9,632 nucleotides of DNA from an uncultured Bacteroidota bacterium (lineage in GTDB: Bacteria > Bacteroidota > Bacteroidia > Bacteroidales > SZUA-534): the NCBI GenBank assembly GCA_937900725.1, contig CALCFP010000411.1, positions 1 to 9,632 of the forward strand. Direction: 5' to 3'. The translations under genes and the position numbers were made by a program. The notes beneath the pieces are model-generated. The model saw only the letters and a list, made by a program, of their open reading frames with translations. It did not search any database and was not told the origin of the DNA. Every line of letters starts with the position of its first letter. Within the stretch, counting starts at the first letter, position 1. Shown here in pieces: positions 1-5,943 of this stretch.

Positions 1-33
1 AAGCATAATGGTGGCAATAATTATGCGTTTCAT
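1..33 (-). CDS. Start of a second LRR-type secreted protein gene (partial, first 11 codons)
   Basis: The minus strand from 33 to the window edge encodes MKRIIIATIML, the start of a signal peptide. These 33 bases are identical to the first 33 bases of the complete LRR gene that starts at 1171, and the DNA upstream of both starts is also nearly identical. I infer that a paralogous secreted protein gene begins here and runs out of the window. Only the signal-peptide start is visible, so the mature protein could be a different domain behind the same leader. A promoter with a perfect -7 box lies just upstream. The start codon is chosen because it matches the start of the complete copy. Confidence 0.7.
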   Translation of the reverse strand, partial: MKRIIIATIML

Positions 34-64
34 AATGTTGTTTTTGAAATATATGAGTAAAAAT

Positions 65-96
65 CAAATGTAGGAAAAAACTGAATATGTAGGCAA
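65..96 (-). promoter_or_regulatory. Bacteroidota-type promoter of the partial LRR gene
   Basis: On the minus strand, TTG (94-96) is followed after 21 bases by TACATTTG (65-72), an exact match to the TAnnTTTG -7 consensus for Bacteroidota primary sigma factors. The start codon is at 33, which leaves a leader of about 25 bases. The other copy (1203-1234) has the same layout but ends in A rather than G at the -7 box. No experimental start site is known to me. Confidence 0.6.
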
Positions 97-188
97 TTTG
101 CATGGCATTTTTTTCAATGTGATGCCAATGCCATTTTAACATGGGACAAGATTCAGTGTCAGGCACGGAATGACAACGTTTTTTTTGG

Positions 189-231
189 AAAAAAAACAAA
201 AAGAGCAACAGGCCGAAGCCCATTGCCCTTT
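189..231 (-). terminator. Intrinsic terminator of the LRR gene
   Basis: Read on the minus strand, a stem of 14 fully paired positions (left arm 231-218, right arm 213-200, a few of them G-U) closes a UUCG loop in the extra-stable C(UUCG)G context. It is followed by a run of Ts broken by a single G (199-189). It starts 25 bases after the stop codon of the LRR gene and lies before the promoter of the next LRR gene, so the two genes are probably separate transcripts. Confidence 0.9.
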
Positions 232-256
232 ATTATCAATTGTCAATTATCCTTTA

Positions 257-1171
257 TCAATTCTGTGAAACAACCACCCGTTTTGTTTCTGCACCAACCT
301 TCACTATATAAAGTCCTTCGCGTAGCATTGCTATTGAGGCGTTGGGCGCAACGTCCCAACGAGCGACAAGGCGGCCTGTGGCATCATATACGTAGATGTC
401 GGCATCGGCGTTCTCTACAACTATCACGTTGTGATGGGCGTAGATGTTGACGGCTGTGGCGGCATCTTCGGCTATGCCTACATAGCCCCATTCTACAGGA
501 CAGTTGTCTGGATTCCAGTCTTTCTTCCATTCGTCTGGTTTTGAGTTTGCCTCGCAGAATATCGACAGGTTGTCGCAGCCTTTGAATGCAGACGAACCCA
601 CGGCTTTTACTGAAAGCGGTATGACTATGTTTTCCATAGCCGTGCAGCCACTGAACATTTCAGACTCAATCTCGGTCAACGAACTTGGGATGTTCACCGA
701 CTTCAAGCTTGAGCATCCGTGAAATGCATTATCGCCAAGGAATGTCAAGGAATTTGACAACGTCACCGACTCCAGTCCACTGCAATTCAGGAAGGCCTTC
801 ACATTAATATACGTTACAGAATTTGGAATGACTATCGACTTAAGTCCGGTACAGCCACGGAAGGCATAACCGCCTATTCGGTCTATAGTGTTTGGCAAAG
901 TAATTGACTGAAGGTCATCGCAAAACTCAAAAGCACTTCCACCGATGTTTAATACTTTGTATGTGACACCATCGTAAGTCACTGAAGATGGTATGTCAAC
1001 AGTTGTCAACCCTGCGTAATTGCTTGCGTCTGTTGACACCCTTGTCACCTCAACTGAATTTTCTGGTTTGTCTTTCAAAACACTGTAATACAAGTCACCT
1101 ACCTTAAAAGACGCCTTTGAGCTGGACGTAAACGCCACAAGCATAATGGTGGCAATAATTATGCGTTTCAT
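257..1171 (-). CDS. BspA-like secreted leucine-rich-repeat protein (LRR_5 type)
   Basis: A 304-residue protein. Residues 1-20 (MKRIIIATIMLVAFTSSSKA) look like a Sec signal peptide. Residues about 73-204 hold five to six repeats of roughly 23 residues of the form I-x-I-P-x-S-V-x-x-I-x-x-x-A-F-x-x-C-x-x-L, typical of the BspA/LRR_5 family (for example GYAFRGCTGLKS at 101-112). Such proteins are exported and often mediate surface adhesion or binding. Residues about 234-304 form a small beta-rich tail with YVYDATGRLV (260-269) and GLYIVKV (286-292), resembling type IX secretion sorting domains. I infer surface attachment or secretion by that route if the organism has the system. The start at 1171 precedes the signal peptide directly and has a promoter about 30 bases upstream. 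A strong terminator follows, so the gene is monocistronic. The ligand cannot be told from sequence. Confidence 0.88.
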   Translation of the reverse strand: MKRIIIATIMLVAFTSSSKASFKVGDLYYSVLKDKPENSVEVTRVSTDASNYAGLTTVDIPSSVTYDGVTYKVLNIGGSAFEFCDDLQSITLPNTIDRIGGYAFRGCTGLKSIVIPNSVTYINVKAFLNCSGLESVTLSNSLTFLGDNAFHGCSSLKSVNIPSSLTEIESEMFSGCTAMENIVIPLSVKAVGSSAFKGCDNLSIFCEANSKPDEWKKDWNPDNCPVEWGYVGIAEDAATAVNIYAHHNVIVVENADADIYVYDATGRLVARWDVAPNASIAMLREGLYIVKVGAETKRVVVSQN

Positions 1172-1202
1172 AATGTTGTTTTTGAAATATATGTGTAAAA
1201 AT

Positions 1203-1234
1203 TAAATGTAGGAAAAAACTGAATATGTAGGCAA
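1203..1234 (-). promoter_or_regulatory. Bacteroidota-type promoter of the LRR gene
   Basis: On the minus strand, TTG (1232-1234) is followed after 21 bases by TACATTTA (1203-1210), one base off the TAnnTTTG consensus. The gene starts at 1171, giving a leader of about 25 bases. The sister promoter at 65-96 has the perfect consensus, so the two genes may differ in expression strength. Confidence 0.5.
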
Positions 1235-1282
1235 TATGCATGGCATTTTTTTTCAATGTGATGCCAATGCCACCTAACGTCG

Positions 1283-1307
1283 TCATTCCGTGTCAGGCAC
1301 GGAATGA
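1283..1307. repeat. Perfect 10-bp-arm hairpin next to a T/G homopolymer
   Basis: TCATTCCGTG (1283-1292) and CACGGAATGA (1298-1307) are perfect inverted arms around a 5-base loop. Read on the plus strand, a T9 run follows five bases later, which resembles a terminator, but no plus-strand gene ends here. For the minus-strand LRR gene it lies about 50 bases upstream of the -33 element. An imperfect version is present in the other repeat copy (about 151-170). It is more likely a dispersed palindromic repeat, or a protein-binding site, than a terminator in use. Confidence 0.55.
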
Positions 1308-1342
1308 TAATGTTTTTTTTTGGGGGGGATGTTTTTACTGAA

Positions 1343-1545
1343 ACCTGAAAGGTCTGTACAATAATAACCGGATGCGAGCGAAACGTAGCTTCCGGCTGTC
1401 TTACATCACATTAAACTGTCTGAAAGACAGTACTATGAAAAAGACAAGGTTCAACCTTTCAGATTGGCTTTTTAGGGCTTGATTTCCGTAGGTTTCACTG
1501 CGTTCAACCCACGGTTATGATAGTTGGCCACTTTCAGTGGCTGTC
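1343..1545. repeat. Multi-hairpin repeat element (REP-like)
   Basis: Several inverted repeats lie close together. CTGAAAGGT (1345-1353) is inverted at 1454-1462. CTGTCT-GAA-AGACAG (1416-1430) is a perfect hairpin. AAGGTT-C-AACCTT (1446-1458) is a perfect palindrome. CCGTAGGTT (1486-1494) pairs with AACCCACGG (1506-1514), with a single position that becomes a G-U pair in minus-strand RNA. GCCACT-TTC-AGTGGC (1527-1541) is perfect. The arrangement resembles dispersed palindromic repeats often seen between genes in Bacteroidales. I infer a non-autonomous repeat, possibly mobilised by a REP-associated tyrosine transposase elsewhere. A structured RNA is an alternative. Confidence 0.55.
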
Positions 1546-1645
1546 TTTTAACGTGAATTGCCATTAATTGTTAGGAATTCATTTGTAATACAACTGTTTG
1601 AAAGACACCGCACGCAACATCTTTCAAACGAATGAATCATTCTCG

Positions 1646-1673
1646 GTACAGACGTTGCACGCAACATCTCTAC
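1646..1673. repeat. Imperfect 28-base palindrome
   Basis: GTACAGACGTTGC (1646-1658), two bases, then GCAACATCTCTAC (1661-1673) form an inverted repeat with 11 of 13 positions complementary. Its core GCACGCAACATCT also occurs as a direct repeat at 1610-1622. It looks like one member of a dispersed palindrome family. Function unknown. Confidence 0.5.
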
Positions 1674-1814
1674 AACGTTTACCAGATGCTAAACCTCTAA
1701 ACTTCTCGACCTTTACACAATCGGACGCCGCACACGACGTACCTACAGCGCATAACTTTCAACTTGCAAAAACCAGGCTCTAGGCGCCAGGCACTAATGC
1801 ACTAATTCCAAATC

Positions 1815-3167
1815 CTACTTATTGCAGTGCATGAAGCAATCGCCACAGGTTGACTGCTTGCCACGCAGGCGGTTCTCAATCATCTCGGCGTAGCGGTCGG
1901 CAAGGGTTGGTATGGCTATGGTGCGGACAACCTCGTGGGCAAATGCCGACATAAGCATCATTCGGGCCTCGGCTTCGCCAATGCATCGCTGCTGCATGTA
2001 GAAGAGAGCCTTCTCGTCGAGCTGTCCAACGGTGGCGCCGTGGCTGCACTTGACGTCGTCGGCATAGATTTCGAGTTGCGGCTTGGTGAACATTTTGGCT
2101 GTTGGCGATATGCAGATATTCTTGTTCGACTGCAATGCGTTGGTCTTCTGTGCATCGGGACGGACAAGTATGTAGCCGTTGAACGCGCCTGTAGCGTTGC
2201 CGTTGAGCACGTTCTTGTAAAGTTCGTAACTGGTGCAGTCGGGCACGGCGTGGTCAATGTAGGTGTAATTGTCGATGTGCTGGCTGGCATCGGGCAGCGA
2301 AAGTCCGTATAGACGGGCCTCGGCGTGCTGTCCGCTGAACAGCACCTCAAGGTTGTTGCGGACGAATCCGCCGTGAAGCGTGAGCGTGTTGGTTAGCAGG
2401 CGGCTGTCGGCGCACTGGCCGAACAGCAACGTCGATATCTGCGACGAACTGTCGTTAAGGTTCTGTATGCTGTAGCAATCAAGCATCGAGCCGTCGAGCA
2501 TAAACACCTCGGTAAGATTGTTGAACATAAACTGGCGGCTGCTGAGCGTATGGTCGCAGAATACAATCTTCGATTGGCTGCCTCGCCCAGCCACAATCAG
2601 GTTGCGCTGGTTCACCATTAGAGGATTTTCGCCCGTAAGGATGTTGATTATCTGTATCGGCTTGTCAACTATCACTCCGTCAGGTATATAAATAAAGATG
2701 CCACTACGTGCGAATGCGGTATTTAACGATAGAATGGCATCACCCTTCGCACTTGCGAGGGTGTTGTAATGCTTGTCGAAAAGTTCAGGATGCGATTTTG
2801 CGCCGACAGCAATGTCGGAAACGGTTACACCTTCAGGCAAAACACTGTTTTCGGCATCAAACCAGCCGTTGCTGACTGTCACGGTGTAGGTCTCGAGGTT
2901 AGGCACCGAGCAACGGAACATAGCCAGTTTGTCCACCTTAGCCTTAATAGGGCTGAACGAATAGCCGTAGGTGTGTCCGTAGGCTATCATCATATCGGTG
3001 TATTTATAGCGTTCACAGCCCTTGGCAGGTATTCCGCACTTGCTGAAATGCTCAATCGCTGAGGCGCGATGCCTGTTCATTGCATCAGGCATTCCGTTGG
3101 CAATGGTGGCTTCGTATTTACGGTAGAGCGCCGTCAGTTTGTCCTTAATTGCTGAAGAATCGGCCAT
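1815..3167 (-). CDS. sufD: Fe-S cluster assembly protein SufD
   Basis: A 450-residue protein of the SufBD family. SufD pairs with SufB, and SufC ATPase subunits bind the pair; the complex builds Fe-S clusters in the cytoplasm. Visible family marks are ERYKYTD near residue 52 (an N-terminal helical-region motif), SGIFIYIPDGV at about 155-165 (start of the beta-helix core) and CSHGATVGQLDEKALFYM from 374. His376 in CSHGA probably matches the SufD histidine implicated in cluster assembly in E. coli. The C-terminus ends in CGDCFMHCNK, three cysteines (441, 444, 448) that could bind metal. It starts two bases after the sufC stop (TAA-CT-ATG), so the two are translated together. No sufS follows. 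Length is normal for the family. Confidence 0.95.
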   Translation of the reverse strand: MADSSAIKDKLTALYRKYEATIANGMPDAMNRHRASAIEHFSKCGIPAKGCERYKYTDMMIAYGHTYGYSFSPIKAKVDKLAMFRCSVPNLETYTVTVSNGWFDAENSVLPEGVTVSDIAVGAKSHPELFDKHYNTLASAKGDAILSLNTAFARSGIFIYIPDGVIVDKPIQIINILTGENPLMVNQRNLIVAGRGSQSKIVFCDHTLSSRQFMFNNLTEVFMLDGSMLDCYSIQNLNDSSSQISTLLFGQCADSRLLTNTLTLHGGFVRNNLEVLFSGQHAEARLYGLSLPDASQHIDNYTYIDHAVPDCTSYELYKNVLNGNATGAFNGYILVRPDAQKTNALQSNKNICISPTAKMFTKPQLEIYADDVKCSHGATVGQLDEKALFYMQQRCIGEAEARMMLMSAFAHEVVRTIAIPTLADRYAEMIENRLRGKQSTCGDCFMHCNK

Positions 3168-3169
3168 AG

Positions 3170-3925
3170 TTACTTGTTATCGAACTCGTTTTTAATCCAG
3201 TCGTAGCCCTTGTCCTCAAGTTCGAGAGCCAGGTCCTTGCCTCCAGTCTTCACAATCTGTCCGTTGTAGAGCACGTGCACAACGTCAGGGACTATGTAGT
3301 CGAGCAGGCGCTGATAGTGAGTGATTACAATGGCTGATGTCTCGGGTGTCTTCAGTTTGTTGACACCGTTTGCCACAATGCGCAGAGCGTCGATGTCGAG
3401 GCCAGAGTCGGTCTCGTCGAGGATGGACAGTTTCGGTTCGAGCATTGCCATCTGGAATATCTCGTTCTTCTTCTTCTCGCCACCAGAGAAACCTTCGTTG
3501 ACGGAGCGTGAAGTCAGTCGCGAATCAATCTCGACGAGTTTGCTTTTTTCGCGCATCATCTTAAGGTAATCCTGCGCCGATATAGGCGGTTCGCCGTTGA
3601 ACTTGCGTTTCTCGTTGACGGCCGCGCGCATAAAGTTGACCATACTGACGCCTGGTATCTCGACAGGATATTGGAAACTCATAAACAGTCCCAGTCGGGC
3701 GCGGTCCTCGGGTGGCATTGCCAGCAGGTCGCGACCCATAAAGGTCACCTGTCCGCCGTCAACTGTGAAACGGCTGTTGCCTGTGAGCACCGATGACAGG
3801 GTGCTTTTTCCTGAGCCGTTCGGACCCATAATGGCGTGTATCTCGCCCGCGTTTATATGCAGGTTGATGCCTTTGAGAATTGGCTTTCCGTCGATAGAAG
3901 CCTTTAAGTCTTTAATGTCGAGCAT
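3170..3925 (-). CDS. sufC: Fe-S cluster assembly ATPase SufC
   Basis: A 251-residue soluble ABC-type ATPase, the energy-providing subunit of SufBCD. All nucleotide-binding motifs are intact: Walker A GPNGSGKST (34-42), Q-loop Gln85 in SFQYP, the signature SGGEKKK (147-153) with the lysines typical of SufC, Walker B LSILDE (166-171) followed by TDSGLD (172-177), and switch His203 in ITHYQRLL. The usual SufC sequence after Walker B is LDEIDSGLD; here the Ile is Thr172, a mild change. There is no membrane segment, as expected. It lies between the Dabb gene (72-base gap with a hairpin) and sufD (2-base gap). Confidence 0.97.
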   Translation of the reverse strand: MLDIKDLKASIDGKPILKGINLHINAGEIHAIMGPNGSGKSTLSSVLTGNSRFTVDGGQVTFMGRDLLAMPPEDRARLGLFMSFQYPVEIPGVSMVNFMRAAVNEKRKFNGEPPISAQDYLKMMREKSKLVEIDSRLTSRSVNEGFSGGEKKKNEIFQMAMLEPKLSILDETDSGLDIDALRIVANGVNKLKTPETSAIVITHYQRLLDYIVPDVVHVLYNGQIVKTGGKDLALELEDKGYDWIKNEFDNK

Positions 3926-3957
3926 AGAGTAAATGTTGATGCGTTGAATCGTAGCCG

Positions 3958-3975
3958 TCCCGACATTTATCGGGA
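3958..3975. repeat. Hairpin between the Dabb gene and sufC
   Basis: TCCCGA (3958-3963) and TCGGGA (3970-3975) form a 6-bp stem with a 6-base loop in the 72-base gap before sufC. No T run follows on the minus strand, so it is unlikely to be a terminator. It may act as an mRNA stability or processing hairpin, or be a repeat. A hairpin with the same arm ends lies at 4378-4395 on the other side of the Dabb gene. Confidence 0.5.
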
Positions 3976-3997
3976 TGCGGTTTTCAAAATTCGTGAT

Positions 3998-4300
3998 TTA
4001 TATTTCGTAATCGAGGCAGACGCGAGTAGCGGTGAAAGGGCGAACCTTCTCGTTGGCAACCTTCACGTGCTCAGGATGAACGGCATAACCCTTGAGTGCG
4101 GCCTCGTCAACCAATGTCGAATCGAGCATCACATCGGCGTTTGACGATGCAAGGCCGTTGATGTTGACCTTTATCTCGGTCAATCCTGGAACCTTGCCAA
4201 TCAAGCCTTCAAGGCCTTCCTTGATTTCTTTTTTTACAGTTGCCTTCTCAGCCTCGCTGAGTTCTGCCTTTAATTGCCAAAGAATAACGTGTTTTACCAT
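3998..4300 (-). CDS. Dabb (stress-responsive alpha/beta-barrel) domain protein
   Basis: A 100-residue protein that is one Dabb domain: MVKHVILWQLK at the N-terminus with the family histidine (His4), a helical stretch at about 15-37, PGLTEIKVNING (38-49) as the second strand, and the well-conserved YAVHPEHVKVA (72-82). Dabb proteins are small dimeric ferredoxin-like folds; their roles range from stress-induced proteins to cyclases, and most bacterial members have no assigned activity. It sits between sufB (180-base gap) and sufC (72-base gap) on the same strand, so it is probably co-transcribed with suf. A role in Fe-S assembly or oxidative stress is inference from position only. It has one cysteine (Cys95) and no metal motif I recognise. 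Confidence 0.85.
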   Translation of the reverse strand: MVKHVILWQLKAELSEAEKATVKKEIKEGLEGLIGKVPGLTEIKVNINGLASSNADVMLDSTLVDEAALKGYAVHPEHVKVANEKVRPFTATRVCLDYEI

Positions 4301-4377
4301 AATTGTATGTTTTTTAATAATTTGCTGTTTATTCTTAGTCGTTAGCCGTCTTATGACCTAATTCATTTAGGATTTAG

Positions 4378-4395
4378 TCCCGATAGCCATCGGGA
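4378..4395. repeat. Hairpin between sufB and the Dabb gene
   Basis: TCCCGAT (4378-4384) and ATCGGGA (4389-4395) form a perfect 7-bp stem around a 4-base loop. A second small stem, CCTAA/TTAGG, lies next to it (about 4357-4371). On the minus strand no T run follows, so a terminator is unlikely. Its arms match those of the hairpin at 3958-3975. Confidence 0.55.
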
Positions 4396-4400
4396 TTAGG

Positions 4401-4479
4401 ATTTTAATTTCACATTTGTCATTTGTCTATCGTCTAACGTCTTTTGTCTTTGATTTCACATTTCAAATTTGTAATTTTT
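4401..4479. repeat. Low-complexity T-rich stretch after sufB
   Basis: The stretch is made of short related words such as ATTTGTC, GTCTAACGTC and TTTGTCTTTG, with an 11-base direct repeat ATTTCACATTT at 4407-4417 and 4453-4463. It carries no open frame of note and no -7 consensus. Similar degenerate word repeats are common between genes of Bacteroidales. Function unknown. Confidence 0.4.
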
Positions 4480-4480
4480 T

Positions 4481-5920
4481 CTATCCCACCGAGCCTTCAA
4501 GGCTGACTTGCAATAGTTTCTGCGCCTCAACGGCGAATTCCATTGGCAGGGTGTTCAGCACTTCCTTGGCATAGCCGTTCACAATCAGACCTACAGCGTC
4601 TTCGGTTGATATTCCGCGCTGGTTGCAGTAGAAAATCTGGTCCTCGCCAATCTTCGATGTTGTGGCCTCGTGTTCCAGGACTGCGGTGTTGTTGTTGCAC
4701 TCCACGTAAGGGAACGTGTGTGCGCCACACTTGTCGCCTAAAAGCAATGAATCGCACTGCGAGAAGTTGCGCGCGCCGTCGGCATTTGCCGATATCTTGA
4801 CAAGTCCGCGGTAACTGTTCTGGCTGCGGCCTGCCGAGATGCCTTTCGAGACTATTCGGCTGCTGGTGTTCTTGCCAATGTGTATCATCTTTGAGCCCGT
4901 GTCGGCTTGCTGGAAATTGTTGGTCACTGCCACCGAATAGAATTCAGATGTGGAGCCGTCGCCAAAAAGGACCGTGCTTGGATACTTCCAGGTTATGGCC
5001 GAGCCTGTCTCAACCTGGCTCCACGACAGTTTAGAGTTTTCGCCCTTGCACAATCCGCGCTTGGTTACAAAGTTGTAGATGCCGCCTTTGCCGTCCTTGT
5101 CGCCTGGATACCAGTTCTGGACGGTTGAGTATTTCACTTCGGCATTGTTCATCACCACAATCTCGACAATGGCGGCGTGCAATTGACTCTCGTCGCGACG
5201 TGGCGCAGTGCATCCTTCGAGATAACTTACGTAACTGTCGTCGTCGCAGACAATGAGCGTACGCTCAAACTGGCCTGTCTTGGCCGCGTTGATGCGGAAG
5301 TAGGTGCTCAACTCCATCGGGCAGCGCACGCCTTTAGGGATGTAGCAGAACGAGCCGTCGCTGAAGACTGCCGAGTTGAGTGCGGCAAAGTAGTTGTCGG
5401 TAGGTGGCACCACTGAGCCAAGATACTGACGAACAAGGTCGGGGTGTTCCTTCACGGCCTCGCTGAACGAGCAGAAGATTATTCCACGCTCGGCAAGCGC
5501 GTCCTTGTAGGTGGTCTTTACCGACACGCTATCCATTACGGCGTCGAAAGCCACTCCCGAAAGTGCTTTCTGCTCGTCGAGCGGAATGCCCAACTTGTCG
5601 AATGTCTTTTTCAGTTCAGGGTCGATTTCCTTGCTTTCAGGCTTTACATTCTGCTTTGGTGCGGCGTAGTATATGATATCCTGGTAATCAATCTCTGGTA
5701 TGTCGAGATGAGCCCACGTGGGCATTTTTTGCGTCAGCCAATGGCGATAGGCCTTGAGACGGAACTCAAGCAACCATTCAGGTTCGCCCTTCTTTTCCGA
5801 AATGAGCCTTACCACGTCTTCGTTCAAGCCTTTGGCAATGGTGTCGTGCTCAATGTCCGAGACGAAACCGTACTTGTACTCGCTGTCGGTTACCTCGTTT
5901 AATATGTTGTTGGTGTCCAT
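4481..5920 (-). CDS. sufB: Fe-S cluster assembly scaffold SufB
   Basis: A 479-residue SufB, the main scaffold of the SufBCD complex in the cytoplasm, on which the cluster is built with sulfur from a desulfurase. Family motifs: DNYFAALNSAVFSDGSF (175-191) leading to YIPKGVRCP (193-201), LEGCTAPRRDESQLHAA (234-250) with Cys237, YSTVQNWYPGD (264-274), TGSAITWKYPS (305-315), GDKCGAHTFPY (395-405), and EHEATTSKIGEDQIFY (416-431). Cys398 in GDKCGAHT probably matches the cysteine that works with SufD in cluster assembly in E. coli. The start at 5920 gives a normal N-terminus. It begins 23 bases after the toxin stop. I find no promoter there, so it may depend on upstream transcription. Confidence 0.97.
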   Translation of the reverse strand: MDTNNILNEVTDSEYKYGFVSDIEHDTIAKGLNEDVVRLISEKKGEPEWLLEFRLKAYRHWLTQKMPTWAHLDIPEIDYQDIIYYAAPKQNVKPESKEIDPELKKTFDKLGIPLDEQKALSGVAFDAVMDSVSVKTTYKDALAERGIIFCSFSEAVKEHPDLVRQYLGSVVPPTDNYFAALNSAVFSDGSFCYIPKGVRCPMELSTYFRINAAKTGQFERTLIVCDDDSYVSYLEGCTAPRRDESQLHAAIVEIVVMNNAEVKYSTVQNWYPGDKDGKGGIYNFVTKRGLCKGENSKLSWSQVETGSAITWKYPSTVLFGDGSTSEFYSVAVTNNFQQADTGSKMIHIGKNTSSRIVSKGISAGRSQNSYRGLVKISANADGARNFSQCDSLLLGDKCGAHTFPYVECNNNTAVLEHEATTSKIGEDQIFYCNQRGISTEDAVGLIVNGYAKEVLNTLPMEFAVEAQKLLQVSLEGSVG

Positions 5921-5943
5921 TTTTCTAAAGTTGAGACATTCTC

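Larger units (their letters stand above)
1..186. repeat. Direct repeat, copy A (promoter, leader and signal-peptide start)
   Basis: Positions 1-133 match 1139-1272 almost base for base. I count three substitutions (positions 56, 65, 98) and one extra T in the other copy. The match then breaks for about 22 bases and resumes at 156-186 (GTGTCAGGCACGGAATGA followed by a T run), matching 1290-1321. The repeat covers the first 11 codons, the 5' untranslated region, the promoter and a palindrome upstream of the promoter. It is best explained by tandem duplication of an LRR gene cassette, with the 5' end kept similar by recent duplication or gene conversion. Confidence 0.9.
1139..1321. repeat. Direct repeat, copy B (promoter, leader and signal-peptide start)
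   Basis: This is the second copy of the 5' cassette described for 1-186. It contains the first 33 coding bases of the complete LRR gene, the leader, the promoter and, further upstream, the palindrome at 1283-1307. In this copy the palindrome is perfect, and the T run is followed by a G run (T9 at 1313-1321, G7 at 1322-1328). Confidence 0.9.
1322..1814. other. Gene-free region between sufD and the LRR gene
   Basis: I see no credible gene in these 490 or so bases. The only open frame of any length (plus strand, 1598-1783) runs through palindromic repeats and resembles no family I know. The region holds a G7 run, the multi-hairpin element at 1343-1545, an inverted repeat with 10-base arms (1596-1605 and 1620-1629), a 13-base direct repeat GCACGCAACATCT (1610-1622 and 1657-1669) and the palindrome at 1646-1673. 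No clear terminator follows the sufD stop. Confidence 0.6.

Noticed and set aside
1283..1321. Plus-strand intrinsic terminator (hairpin plus T9)
   Set aside because: No plus-strand gene ends upstream, and the stem lies upstream of a minus-strand promoter. I keep it as a palindromic repeat.
1596..1673. CRISPR-like repeats
   Set aside because: There are only two copies of a 13-base word with unequal flanks and no regular spacers.
1598..1783. Plus-strand open frame of 61 codons between sufD and the LRR gene
   Set aside because: It runs through palindromic repeats, has no promoter or family resemblance, and its composition is that of the repeats.
1935..2312. Plus-strand open frame of 125 codons inside sufD
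   Set aside because: It is the antisense shadow of sufD, whose minus-strand protein is full length and conserved.
5444..5902. Plus-strand open frame of 152 codons inside sufB
   Set aside because: It is the antisense shadow of sufB; the codon pattern follows the sufB frame.
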